This document shows, piece by piece, positions 16,874-24,415 of a DNA stretch of 37,029 nucleotides. Within the stretch, counting starts at the first letter, position 1, and every line of letters starts with the position of its first letter. This DNA comes from a virus. Below the pieces are notes generated by a model, which had not been told where the DNA came from, did not search any database, and saw only the letters and a list, made by a program, of their open reading frames with translations. The stretch is taken from positions 1 through 37,029 of the IMG/VR virus record IMGVR_UViG_3300048501_000005; one strand, written 5' to 3'. Made by a program: the position numbers and the translations under genes.

Positions 16874-17269
16874 ATGAGTGAAAAAATGGAATTAGACTAC
16901 TTCAAATCCGTGATTAAGCCTTTAATATATGATGGCTTGTCATCAGCAAAAAACAGCCACGATATCGCCTTTGGAGATAATCGAGAAATTGATGATCTGT
17001 TAGCCGGAGTCTTTTTGAATGATGCAACAAGTCATATAAATTCAGCAAAAATCTTTTATCTTCAAAATCCAGATTTCGGACATTATGAATTTGATGATTT
17101 TTTCAACAAGTATGACACTTATCGTGGGGAAATATTAAATAACATCCGCACAAAGCATAGCCACCAATGGACAGATATTGAATATCTGAGTTTTTTGGAA
17201 GCAGCAAAGCCGCTTGCTGACCTTATAGATTTAAAAATTACCCATTTTTACAAAGAAGATTTAGACTAA
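16874..17269 (+). CDS. Hypothetical accessory protein inserted in the head operon (131 aa)
   Basis: Not recognised. A helical, acidic soluble protein with an excellent AAGGAGG ribosome binding site and ATG start. It is on the strand opposite to the whole late operon, between the minor-head and scaffold genes, with its own candidate promoter and a strong terminator. It is AT-rich compared with its neighbours. The region around residues 52-115 looks like a helical bundle and contains RTKHSH, which fits an Rx4H spacing, but this is too weak to call HEPN. Placement suggests a moron expressed from the prophage; a role in immunity to other phages is speculation. Confidence 0.7.
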   Translation: MSEKMELDYFKSVIKPLIYDGLSSAKNSHDIAFGDNREIDDLLAGVFLNDATSHINSAKIFYLQNPDFGHYEFDDFFNKYDTYRGEILNNIRTKHSHQWTDIEYLSFLEAAKPLADLIDLKITHFYKEDLD

Positions 17270-17282
17270 ACACTACATTACA

Positions 17283-17307
17283 AAGAGAGCTGTCTAGCTC
17301 TCTTTTA
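17283..17307 (+). terminator. Intrinsic terminator of the + strand accessory gene
   Basis: AAGAGAGCT and AGCTCTCTT form a perfect 9-bp stem around GTCT, followed by TTATTTTG. It lies about 14 bases after the stop codon. Confidence 0.85.
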
Positions 17308-17377
17308 TTTTGTCCTTCTCCACCTCTATTATTTACAACAGCCGTCTACACCTGGACGGTAGGAGATAGATTCTGGA

Positions 17378-17500
17378 TCACAACTCCTTTCTTTTCTTGA
17401 CCTCGTTGAAACTGATGCCCACGATCAGAATGCTTAGAGCAACAAAAATAGAGAATACAACTAGATAAAATCCATATAAAAGAACGGTCAACATTGTCAT
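17378..17500 (-). CDS. Small single-span membrane protein (40 aa)
   Basis: Starts at the ATG at 17500, preceded by GAGAGGAG about nine bases upstream, immediately after the stop of the minor head gene. One hydrophobic span of about 24 residues (LLYGFYLVVFSIFVALSILI and on) is followed by the positively charged tail NEVKKRKEL. A longer in-frame reading to 17617 runs inside the minor head gene and is unlikely. The function is unknown. It is the last gene of the packaging/portal segment before the inverted accessory gene. Confidence 0.55.
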   Translation of the reverse strand: MTMLTVLLYGFYLVVFSIFVALSILIVGISFNEVKKRKEL

Positions 17501-17516
17501 CAAATCAACTCCTCTC

Positions 17517-18440
17517 TCAATCGTTCTCGATGCCGAATATCGTTGTACGACACCACGGATGGAACGGCGGGAAATTCGAGCCGACTTTCGCATCCTTAAA
17601 CTTAAACTGCTGCCCATCTAAATGCTCACATGTTTGACTTGTCCGCTTATCCAGAACGGCCGATATCTCATACCGCTCTATCCCTGCGTCCATAAACGCC
17701 TGTTTGTTGGCTTGATTGGTAACGAATGAACTTTCGGTAACTGTCAGCCGCAAAGACTCATAAGCGCCGACCTCGGTCCGTTTCCGAAGCGTCATGTTCA
17801 TCTTCTGATAACTGTCGCCGCGAATGATGCCGTCTCGAATCTCATTGTTAAGCGTATTGATCAGTTTTTCTTTGTTCTCCCAGATGCGATCAGAGAAGTT
17901 CGCCCCATTGGTCCACTTCTCGTTTATCGTCTGAGCCATTGCATTGTTGTTCACGCTAAAAAATGAAGAAGCACTATCCAGCCCCTTCATCGTTGATAAG
18001 TATCCATTCTCATAAGCTTCTTGAAGCAGTTTTTCCAATCCTTCTTGCTCAAACGCGCCTAATTCTACCATCTGCATCCGAGTGGAGAGTTGCAGCCCTT
18101 CTAACCGGTTCAGCTTGTATATGCTTTCCCTGACCGGCATCAAGTGGGAATACTTTGGATTTCTTCTCATGAACTCGTCGTAATCCTTATACAGGAGATT
18201 CCTTTCAGAGTCTGTCAAGGAAATGACTAGTTTCCGGTACTCGATCACGTCATCTTTGCCGTATTTCTGATAATAGCTAGCGATATCTTTGCTGATGCTA
18301 TCTTCCAAAGCGTGATACTGCTTCCGCATTGCCTTTTCAAATGTATTATTCCGTTTGTCCTGGGCGGCATCCAGTTGCGTCATCCGATCAAGCCAATAGG
18401 TTTTATTATCTTTGGATTTAACCTTCTCTTCAGTAGCCAT
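17517..18440 (-). CDS. Minor head protein (SPP1 gp7/Mu F-like)
   Basis: 307 aa. Binds the portal and is packaged in the head, where it affects DNA ejection. The C-terminus carries the family hallmark: AVLDKRTSQTCEHLDGQ, then FPPFHPWCRT, including the conserved Cys, His-Pro and Cys-Arg positions. The N-terminal two thirds is helical. It follows the portal gene by eight bases. Confidence 0.9.
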   Translation of the reverse strand: MATEEKVKSKDNKTYWLDRMTQLDAAQDKRNNTFEKAMRKQYHALEDSISKDIASYYQKYGKDDVIEYRKLVISLTDSERNLLYKDYDEFMRRNPKYSHLMPVRESIYKLNRLEGLQLSTRMQMVELGAFEQEGLEKLLQEAYENGYLSTMKGLDSASSFFSVNNNAMAQTINEKWTNGANFSDRIWENKEKLINTLNNEIRDGIIRGDSYQKMNMTLRKRTEVGAYESLRLTVTESSFVTNQANKQAFMDAGIERYEISAVLDKRTSQTCEHLDGQQFKFKDAKVGSNFPPFHPWCRTTIFGIEND

Positions 18441-18448
18441 TTAATCGC

Positions 18449-19777
18449 CTAACTTCCTTCGGCAGCTATAAAACCGCCTCTTGAATCAGTAGCATATCCG
18501 CTGGTGCTCGAATTGTTTTCCTCGGCCATTTTCTCGATCTCATCATCGACATTATCGACAATGGACAAAACGCTCAATTGTGTCTTTTTCGATACGACGC
18601 CTTGCAATGATGAGGCAGTGTCCGCTTCATCGGCAATATTCCGCGGGATATTCCGGGTAAAGCGGTAATTCAGATTGCGCCATTCGTCTTTCTTGCTGGC
18701 TTCGATGTTCGTCGGGAGGTTGAACAGCATTTTAAAACGCCGGTTCATGCCTGAAGTGAATTTGCGCTCCTTCATCGCAGCTAAATTCTTCATCGGCTGA
18801 AGCTTAAATTCGAGCGCTACCCCTGAAGCATTGCCAAAACTCTCATCGTTTATATTCGAGACCATAGCAATCTGATAGATCAAGCGCTCCAAGCGGTCCA
18901 GCAAGTGCTCCTGAGTGGTATCGCCATCCGGCTTCTGCAGGAATTCGACGACAATCTTACTCGCGTCGTCAGTCCCAAAGATATTAATGATCCGATTATC
19001 CCTTATCCTCATGACGCCCTCTTCGTCCAGTTCTGCACCCAGAATGGATAGATAGGCATCCGCGAAATAATCAACATCGTTGGCCTTCTCAGATAGTGCC
19101 TTATCATACGCATTAATCAGCGACTCAATCGATTCAAACAACGCCTGCCGTTCCTCGTTTTCGATGTATTCGATCACGGGAACATCACCGTAATAGTGCG
19201 GCTTTGTTTCTGTGAACACTAAATCCTCTTCACCCTGGACAATAGATATCTCCTCGTTGATAGTGAACACCTGTCCATTTATCTTCCCTTCCGAATCGAA
19301 CTGATACCGAACCGCAATCAACGGCTTCTGGGCAATCGTATTATCGTAAACGATAAACATATCGAGAGGGTTGTTATACGTGCAGCAGGTCTCAGATTCT
19401 TCGTTCTGATAAAGCAATTCGAATCCATGACCATAGATCGAAGTGATCTTGCTCAACTCCGCGAAATTATCGTCCATGTCATTCAACTTCAGGAACTGTT
19501 CAACTCTCTCGCCGACGTTTTTATCTTCATGGCTGATCTTCACCGGTATTCCAGCAAAGTAGCCATTAAAGGTTTCAACGGTGTACTTTGCATGATTCAC
19601 TACCAACCGATTGTCCGGCTTATAGGGTTCTTTCTTTTTCAAGCTGAGTATCGGAGCCTGGCTTTCAAACAGGTTCTTCAGCCGCATGTATCGTGCTAGT
19701 TCAGCTTGGTGCAATTCTATGAAATTAATCACTACTTCTGCGGTTATTTCTTCCTCTGCAGGATGAATGAATATCAC
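18449..19777 (-). CDS. Portal protein (SPP1 gp6-like)
   Basis: 442 aa, the usual length for the family. Forms the 12-subunit ring at the head vertex through which DNA is pumped. Recognisable elements are RLVVNHAKYTVETFNGYFAG near residues 57-77, DNRIINIFGTDD in the middle, and the helical stretch with GNASGVALEFKLQPM around residue 315. The C-terminal region is variable and acidic. The start follows the terL stop directly, and the order TerS, TerL, portal, minor head is canonical. Confidence 0.92.
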   Translation of the reverse strand: MIFIHPAEEEITAEVVINFIELHQAELARYMRLKNLFESQAPILSLKKKEPYKPDNRLVVNHAKYTVETFNGYFAGIPVKISHEDKNVGERVEQFLKLNDMDDNFAELSKITSIYGHGFELLYQNEESETCCTYNNPLDMFIVYDNTIAQKPLIAVRYQFDSEGKINGQVFTINEEISIVQGEEDLVFTETKPHYYGDVPVIEYIENEERQALFESIESLINAYDKALSEKANDVDYFADAYLSILGAELDEEGVMRIRDNRIINIFGTDDASKIVVEFLQKPDGDTTQEHLLDRLERLIYQIAMVSNINDESFGNASGVALEFKLQPMKNLAAMKERKFTSGMNRRFKMLFNLPTNIEASKKDEWRNLNYRFTRNIPRNIADEADTASSLQGVVSKKTQLSVLSIVDNVDDEIEKMAEENNSSTSGYATDSRGGFIAAEGS

Positions 19778-21037
19778 TTAGATCCCTCCTTTGATTGTTT
19801 TTAGTTTGACCTTGCCTCGAATGCCTTCGACCGCATACCGGCAAGCATCGATAACGTGGTTGTAACTGTCCACTGGTCTATTGATGTACTCGTTTGTCTT
19901 TTTATCTTTATACCAGGTGTAGTTCTCCAACTCCTCGATTAATTTCACGCAGCGTTCATCAACGATAAATTCATACTGCGAAAGAAATTGAATTCCTTGA
20001 ATGACTGAATCAGGACCCTTTTTCGCCTCTCTGATCCGACTGATTCCCTTTTGCCTTATCTCAGCAATGGATTTTTTCTCAGCCGAGTCAGCGGTTATGA
20101 CTTCTTTCGAATAGCCAAGATCCTTTAAGGCCTCAGCAATCTTGTCATTTAGCAATCCCTTTCGCACATATTCCTCAAGAAAATAGATCCTTTTGTTCGG
20201 TTCATCTATCTTCAGGTGGATAAACGCAGACGGGTCATTGATATATCCAAAGTCGAGACCGAAGAATGACGTCAGCTGAGCCACTTCATCGCGGTTTATC
20301 AGCCGTTTCTGATATGTTGGAAAGACTAGCTTGTCCAGCGTTGCAAACTCGCCAAGCGCATATATTTTGTAGTATGCCGGATTGCGATTCGCTAACTCTT
20401 CGATATTCTGCTTCGTCAATTCATCCAAGAAACGGTTGCTCTTGTATGTCGTCTGATAAATAACCGTGTTAGCCGGTTTCTTTACGAAGAAATACTTAAA
20501 AACCCAGTTAGTTTTGCTAACTGGGTTGAACATTAGGTATATTTGTTTTTGTTTATGGCCTTTATCCCGTAGCCGCAGAGTGAGTTGGGTAAAATCATCG
20601 ACCGTAAATTCGGAAGCCTCTTCCATAACCACATCTGAAACTGCTTTGATGGATTTGATTTTCTCCGGGTTATCCATTCCCTTAAAGATCAGCTCTGCAT
20701 CATTCGGCAGCTTGATCCGGTAGTCTGTCATGTTAACTTTGCAGTAATCGAACACGCCGTATGTAATCAAGCATTGCTTCACATCTTCAAAAATGGAATC
20801 CTTGAGAGTTGCGCCCACCTTACGCAGGAACAACACTTTGCGAGGCTTTTTCCATTCTCCTAAAGCTTTCAGCACTACCTTTTGAACTACACCGTGAGAT
20901 TTGCCCGATGACGCGCCGCCATAGTGGGCCTCAGTGAAGGTGTCGTAATCGTATAGCTTATCGTATATATGCTTATTAAAAACTTTGGATGGGTACTTAA
21001 ATTCAATTTTTATCGATGGTTTTTTTTCAGTCTTCAT
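19778..21037 (-). CDS. terL: Terminase large subunit
   Basis: About 419 aa. ATP-driven DNA packaging motor and nuclease of the PBSX/Terminase_3 type. Walker A is GGASSGKS (residues 40-47) and Walker B with the catalytic glutamates is DVVMEEASEF (from residue 135). The nuclease domain contains FGLDFGY, ITADSAEKKSI and DSYNHVIDACRY, supplying the three acidic sites. The start is set at the ATG at 21037, which overlaps terS by 11 bases; an upstream in-frame ATG (21046) and TTG (21064) are alternatives because no strong ribosome binding site separates them. A perfect hairpin lies in the coding sequence at 20501-20527. Confidence 0.93.
   Translation of the reverse strand: MKTEKKPSIKIEFKYPSKVFNKHIYDKLYDYDTFTEAHYGGASSGKSHGVVQKVVLKALGEWKKPRKVLFLRKVGATLKDSIFEDVKQCLITYGVFDYCKVNMTDYRIKLPNDAELIFKGMDNPEKIKSIKAVSDVVMEEASEFTVDDFTQLTLRLRDKGHKQKQIYLMFNPVSKTNWVFKYFFVKKPANTVIYQTTYKSNRFLDELTKQNIEELANRNPAYYKIYALGEFATLDKLVFPTYQKRLINRDEVAQLTSFFGLDFGYINDPSAFIHLKIDEPNKRIYFLEEYVRKGLLNDKIAEALKDLGYSKEVITADSAEKKSIAEIRQKGISRIREAKKGPDSVIQGIQFLSQYEFIVDERCVKLIEELENYTWYKDKKTNEYINRPVDSYNHVIDACRYAVEGIRGKVKLKTIKGGI
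20501..20527 (-). other. Perfect terminator-like hairpin inside terL
   Basis: On the coding (-) strand AACCCAGTTAG and CTAACTGGGTT form an uninterrupted 11-bp stem around a 5-base loop, followed by TTTAAG. It encodes the conserved NPVSKTNWVFK stretch of terL. The U-tract is short, so it may pause rather than terminate. Confidence 0.6.
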
Positions 21038-21464
21038 CGTCAGCATCCCAATCGCCGACAACAATTTCGATGTTGCGGTTGGTCTGTTCTATTTTCTCCG
21101 TCCACATGCCGTATCGTTTGCCGAGATCGACTGCAGCCGCTCGCCTTGCTTGGACGTTTGGTTTTAAGTCTTTCACCTCTTGAAAGCCGTCCCCAACGAA
21201 AATGGGGACCGGCTCCGTAACCTCTCCGCGCATAACGGAGGTCAGAAACTCCATTACCTCTTGTTGGTCAGCTACCTTTTCAGAATTCAACGCTTCAAGC
21301 CGTTCATCTATATAAGCTTTTACACCAACATTTTCCAACAGTTTACTTGATTGAGCCTTAGCATAATTCACACTATAACCTGCTGCGATAGCCGATTTAT
21401 AAAGATTTCCGCTGATGATGTACTCATCCGCGAACCGCTGTTGCTTCAACGTCAATCCTACCAT
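21027..21464 (-). CDS. terS: Terminase small subunit
   Basis: 145 aa. Recognises the packaging site and hands DNA to TerL. The N-terminus LTLKQQRFADEYIISGNLYKSAIAAGYS is the standard Terminase_2 start, containing the helix-turn-helix. The C-terminus is acidic (DWDADDED). An AGGTGG site lies about nine bases before the ATG. It is the first gene after the intrinsic terminator at about 21.5 kb, so its transcription needs read-through or antitermination from the late promoter. Confidence 0.9.
   Translation of the reverse strand: MVGLTLKQQRFADEYIISGNLYKSAIAAGYSVNYAKAQSSKLLENVGVKAYIDERLEALNSEKVADQQEVMEFLTSVMRGEVTEPVPIFVGDGFQEVKDLKPNVQARRAAAVDLGKRYGMWTEKIEQTNRNIEIVVGDWDADDED
21185..21214 (-). other. 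Long hairpin inside terS
   Basis: AGCCG-TCCCCA pairs with TGGGGA-C-CGGCT (11 bp with one bulged C, 7-base loop). It encodes EPVPIFVGDGF. No U-tract follows, so it is more likely an mRNA structure than a terminator. Confidence 0.4.
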
Positions 21465-21492
21465 TTTCCATCACCACCTGTTCTTTTGTATT

Positions 21493-21521
21493 AAAAAAAA
21501 GACCTCGAGCGAGGCCTTTTT
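21493..21521 (-). terminator. Intrinsic terminator between the zinc-ribbon gene and terS
   Basis: The - strand reads AAAAAGGCCTC-GCTC-GAGGTCTTTTTTTT. The stem has one A-C mismatch and is followed by an eight-T tract. The A-run on the other side makes it potentially bidirectional. It begins directly after the zinc-ribbon stop codon. Confidence 0.75.
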
Positions 21522-21522
21522 A

Positions 21523-21690
21523 CTAATCCTTATTTATTGCATAGTCCCAACAAACTTCACATGTTGCGCCATCATCTTGTTGCGGTTTGTACAAGCTACC
21601 GCAATTTGGACATTTCTTTTCACCTTTTGCCATCCTCGCTTTCTCCTGCAAGAAATTTTTGTATTGCTCATCGTCGTACGCTTTAGACAT
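21523..21690 (-). CDS. Small zinc-ribbon protein (55 aa), first gene of the late transcript
   Basis: Starts at ATG 21690 with AATAGGAG upstream and ends TAG at 21523. The N-terminal 20 residues are a charged helix (SKAYDDEQYKNFLQEKARM). The C-terminal half contains two CxxC knuckles, CPNC and CEVC, separated by 13 residues, forming a rubredoxin/zinc-ribbon fold. Its function is unknown. It sits directly downstream of the presumed late promoter and upstream of a terminator before terS, so it is the first product of late transcription. Confidence 0.72.
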   Translation of the reverse strand: MSKAYDDEQYKNFLQEKARMAKGEKKCPNCGSLYKPQQDDGATCEVCWDYAINKD

Positions 21691-21720
21691 GATTTCACGC
21701 TCCTATTTCTTTATATCTTA

Positions 21721-21767
21721 ATTATATCAGAAAAGAAGCTTTCTCTTGTCCGCGTTAAAAATGCGTT
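21721..21767 (-). promoter_or_regulatory. Candidate late promoter with activator-type direct repeat
   Basis: The - strand has an extended -10 TGATATAAT (TATAAT at 21721-21726) but no good -35 (ACAAGA). Just upstream is a direct repeat AACGC-N6-AACGC (21752-21756 and 21763-21767) spaced 11 bases, one helical turn. This is the layout of an activator-dependent promoter. It lies between the late regulator gene and the first late gene. Confidence 0.6.
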
Positions 21768-21850
21768 GACGAAGAAGATTCGAGGATCGTAAAAACTTTT
21801 GAGCCTGGTTTTAAGCAGACCCCTTCAAAGACAGTATATACCTTTTTAGT

Positions 21851-22396
21851 TCACCTTTCGTCCACTCTTTTTCCGCTCGTCTGCAATACGTAGGCATCAA
21901 TTCCGAAGAGGACGACGGAGAATTCTTCGATAGCTTTCTTCAAATCTTTATATAAAGTCGTCTTTTCGACGCCGTAGCGTTCCATCAACGCTGTTGGATT
22001 TTCAAAGTCGGGTTTTAGATACATATCACGGAGAATCTTATGCCTGCGGTTTGCGACTTCCCCGCCTCGTTCGGCTAATGATCGATATGCCAGCAGCATG
22101 GCATCAATATAATCCATGATCATTTTTGTTTTCTGCTTGGACTTCATGACCTCTTTTAGATTCAGGTCAATGTGTTCCAGCAACCCCATATCAATCTCTT
22201 GATGTATGATTCCAATTTGCTCCGGCAAGTTCTCGCAATGCGCGCTCAACTTACGGTAATTTTTCACGAGGAGTTCGGTATTTCGAAACCGTCGATCATG
22301 TTGTTCTTTGGAAGCGATACTCTCTTGTTTCTTCTGCTCTCTCAGTACTGTTGTTGTAATAACTTCAATCCATTTTTCTGGTATTTGTTCTGTCAA
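21851..22396 (-). CDS. Late transcriptional regulator (ArpU/RinA-like, sigma-70 region 4-type HTH)
   Basis: 181 aa, mostly helical, with a C-terminal helix-turn-helix (NPTALMERYGVEKTTLYKDLKKAIEEF, about residues 130-158) like sigma region 4 proteins. In Gram-positive phages such a gene sits at the end of the early operon just before terS and activates late packaging, head and tail genes. The gene order and the activator-type promoter 60-130 bases downstream fit this. It overlaps the upstream gene by four bases (ATGA). The exact family (ArpU, RinA or related) is not settled by eye. Confidence 0.72.
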   Translation of the reverse strand: MTEQIPEKWIEVITTTVLREQKKQESIASKEQHDRRFRNTELLVKNYRKLSAHCENLPEQIGIIHQEIDMGLLEHIDLNLKEVMKSKQKTKMIMDYIDAMLLAYRSLAERGGEVANRRHKILRDMYLKPDFENPTALMERYGVEKTTLYKDLKKAIEEFSVVLFGIDAYVLQTSGKRVDER

Positions 22397-22716
22397 TTAC
22401 ATCCACCTCTTTCTACATATTCGAACGTGTACCCTTTCACGCTCCTGCGTTCCCCACGCAGACATTTGTATATCGAATCCCGCTTGCTGTTGACGCACTC
22501 CTCTGCTTCCCTTATGCGCTGCGCCGTCATCACAAGCACGCCATCTTTAAATATGTGAATGGGCTTAATTTTGCGCTCGTAGCCGCTAATCTTTTTGCCT
22601 ACTTCTACCCCAGCCAGTGCGTGCAACTTTATGATACGGATATCGTCATTTGGCAGCAGTTCCCATTTTTCGGGCAGCTCTTCCAGGTAATCATAAAATT
22701 CATTTGAGAAGGTCAT
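22393..22716 (-). CDS. Small protein with NUMOD1-like DNA-binding motif
   Basis: About 107 aa. The start is placed at ATG 22716, with GAAGGTGG nine bases upstream; a GTG at 22725 is the alternative. The C-terminal 45 residues (VLVMTAQRIREAEECVNSKRDSIYK and then CLRGERRSVKGYTFEYVE, a contiguous motif) resemble the NUMOD1/IENR1 helix-turn-helix modules usually attached to homing endonucleases. Here no nuclease domain is present. The N-terminal half is of unknown fold. It is coupled to the late regulator by a four-base overlap, so it may act in regulation. Confidence 0.55.
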   Translation of the reverse strand: MTFSNEFYDYLEELPEKWELLPNDDIRIIKLHALAGVEVGKKISGYERKIKPIHIFKDGVLVMTAQRIREAEECVNSKRDSIYKCLRGERRSVKGYTFEYVERGGCN

Positions 22717-23035
22717 TCTGATCACCCACCTTCTTCGGAATGATCAACGAACTTCCCTTTCCACCAGGACCAAAATAGTTGTAAAGGACGATTTCCAGAA
22801 GCTCAATGCGATCGTCGGTTGTTTGTTTGGCATAAAAATGTCTGTTGTACTTGTAACTTCTTTTGCTAAGGGAATAAATGCGCATGCCATCCATATAAAT
22901 CCCATACACACCGTTTTTACATTTCATTGTCAAGCCAAGCTCAAAAACTTTCTCCTGAAACTGACCCATCATTTTGTTATGTTCTTCTTCCGGCAACGTG
23001 AGCGCCCTCCTTTTTAGATATGCTGGTAATTTCAT
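22700..23035 (-). CDS. Hypothetical protein (111 aa)
   Basis: Not recognised. Basic and helical N-terminus (LPAYLKRRALTLPEEEHNKM), then a strand-rich centre (KNGVYGIYMDGMRIYSLSKRS), then a helix. It overlaps the upstream gene by four bases (ATGA) and the downstream gene by 17 bases, so it is a translationally coupled member of the early operon's end. A DNA-metabolism role is possible from position only. Confidence 0.55.
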   Translation of the reverse strand: MKLPAYLKRRALTLPEEEHNKMMGQFQEKVFELGLTMKCKNGVYGIYMDGMRIYSLSKRSYKYNRHFYAKQTTDDRIELLEIVLYNYFGPGGKGSSLIIPKKVGDQNDLLK

Positions 23036-23265
23036 CCGGCCACCCCTGAATCTTTCATGTCCCTGACCATCACTTCAATATCTTTTAAGGCCCTGCAGTA
23101 ACCTCTTGGCTCACCCTTGCCTGCCCTAGTCTTAGCAACACTAAAATATGTTTCATGCATCAATCCTATTTGAATGAGTAGCAGATCCGCGTCAATCAGA
23201 TTATTTTTCGGCGGCTCTAGCTGTTCAGGGATATCCTTTTTGCGAACAAAGAAATTAAATGCCAT
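23032..23265 (-). CDS. Hypothetical protein (77 aa)
   Basis: Not recognised. Starts at ATG 23265, with GAGGGAG about six bases upstream; a TTG one codon earlier is less likely. It begins MAFNFFVRKKDIPEQ, then has a helical centre and a DIEVMVRDMKDSG tail. It overlaps rusA by 11 bases at its start and the next gene by four at its end. Confidence 0.5.
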   Translation of the reverse strand: MAFNFFVRKKDIPEQLEPPKNNLIDADLLLIQIGLMHETYFSVAKTRAGKGEPRGYCRALKDIEVMVRDMKDSGVAG

Positions 23266-23674
23266 CAATCTCCCTCACTTTCACAACTACCCTCGGATTC
23301 AGACTGTAAAACTTTCTGACAAACAACTCAACAACCTGACTATCGTCCTTCCACACAATGCCATTACAGGCATCCTTTACACCCTTTGCATAATTATCAA
23401 CGTCTGGCTTGGTAGTCGGCCTCAGCGTCTCATTCTGGAGCGCTATTCGATTCTTCTTCACGCCAGATATCGATTTAGGTGGCGTCTTAAAAACGTCAAT
23501 TTGGACAGTCAACGGGCCCATTAACAAGTCCGGCGGTTTCGACCGCCTCGCATACATGCTGACCAGGCTTTTATAATTTCTCGACTTCTGCGGATCATGT
23601 GCTGTTTTTGTTCTGCTATTGAATCGCGGACGTCCTTGTGCGACAGGTTCACCAGGAACTTCAAATTCAATCAT
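23255..23674 (-). CDS. rusA: RusA-type Holliday junction resolvase
   Basis: 139 aa. Cuts branched DNA to give linear ends or concatemers ready for packaging. The N-terminus shows the family's EVPGEPVAQGRPRF. The catalytic block KPDVDNYAKGVKDACNGIVWKDDSQV (given here as one motif, with key residues Asp-x-Asp-Asn, Lys, Asp and Asp-Asp) matches RusA active-site acids. It follows ssb by 15 bases with an AGAGGTGG ribosome binding site. Together with RecT and YqaJ it completes the phage recombination set. Confidence 0.92.
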   Translation of the reverse strand: MIEFEVPGEPVAQGRPRFNSRTKTAHDPQKSRNYKSLVSMYARRSKPPDLLMGPLTVQIDVFKTPPKSISGVKKNRIALQNETLRPTTKPDVDNYAKGVKDACNGIVWKDDSQVVELFVRKFYSLNPRVVVKVREIDGI

Positions 23675-23689
23675 TCATCCACCTCTTTC

Positions 23690-24157
23690 TTAAAACGGAA
23701 GGTCATCATCACCAATATCAATAGACTCACCAGCGCTACTGAATGGATCAGCTGATTGATTAAACTCGTCAAAACCTTGTTGCTTAGCCCGGTTGTTCGA
23801 TTGACCGCTTGGATTATTAGAATGATCACGCGCATCGCCCTTCTTTTCGAGTAAAGTAAAGTTATCTGTAACAACTTCCGTTACATAAACACGCTGCCCT
23901 TGCTGATTCTCATAATTTCGCGTTTGAATTCTGCCTTGGATACCGATCAGCGATCCTTTGCGAGTGAAATTCGCAAAGTTCTCTGCAGCCTTTTTCCAGA
24001 GAACGCAGTTGATGAAATCAGCCTCTCTTTCCCCTGCTTGGTTTGTATACTGTCTGTTTACTGCAAGAGTAAAAGTCGCCACCGCATCCCCATTTGAGAT
24101 ATAACGCAGATCCGCGTCTTTCGTGATCCTGCCTACTAGCACAACATTATTGATCAT
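23690..24157 (-). CDS. ssb: Single-stranded DNA-binding protein
   Basis: 155 aa. Coats single-stranded DNA in replication and recombination. OB fold in residues 1-108 ([19 protein letters not shown], and [18 protein letters not shown]). Then a Gln/Asn/Ser-rich linker and the conserved acidic tip DDDLPF that recruits partner proteins. It overlaps the glutaredoxin gene by four bases (ATGA). Confidence 0.96.
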   Translation of the reverse strand: MINNVVLVGRITKDADLRYISNGDAVATFTLAVNRQYTNQAGEREADFINCVLWKKAAENFANFTRKGSLIGIQGRIQTRNYENQQGQRVYVTEVVTDNFTLLEKKGDARDHSNNPSGQSNNRAKQQGFDEFNQSADPFSSAGESIDIGDDDLPF

Positions 24158-24405
24158 AAGAATTCTCCCTCCAATACATCGGGCCTGAACCCGCTCCAGC
24201 TTGTTTCCGGCTCATCATGAATGACAACCACCGGAACCGTTTGATAACCGATATTCTTAATCTTTTCGGCTGCTTCCTTGTTCTCGATGATATCCACCGT
24301 CTTATAGTGAACACCATGTTCATCAAGCCATAATTTGGTTAGCTTGCATTGTGGGCATCTTTTTTTCGTGTAGAGCGTTATGTTTTTTCGCAATTTTACA
24401 GACAT
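24154..24405 (-). CDS. NrdH-like glutaredoxin
   Basis: 83 aa. Thiol-disulfide redox protein that donates electrons to ribonucleotide reductase. The active site CPQC lies in [19 protein letters not shown] holds the cis-Pro, and [10 protein letters not shown] matches the NrdH-type end. The start is ATG 24405 with AGGAGGG about seven bases upstream; a longer reading to 24432 overlaps the upstream gene without a site. No ribonucleotide reductase is encoded here, so it would serve the host enzyme. Confidence 0.88.
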   Translation of the reverse strand: MSVKLRKNITLYTKKRCPQCKLTKLWLDEHGVHYKTVDIIENKEAAEKIKNIGYQTVPVVVIHDEPETSWSGFRPDVLEGEFL

Positions 24406-24415
24406 GCATTCCCTC

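Noticed and set aside
16874-17269. Calling the + strand accessory protein HEPN on the basis of RTKHSH
   Set aside because: The Rx4H spacing alone is common by chance, and the Asn next to Arg and surrounding helix pattern are missing.
17343-17360. CCGTC/GACGG hairpin before the 40-aa membrane gene end
   Set aside because: Only 5 bp and no U-tract in either direction; it does not meet a terminator pattern.
21415-21792. 125-codon frame on the + strand across the late promoter
   Set aside because: It crosses the terminator and the zinc-ribbon gene antisense and lacks a ribosome binding site.
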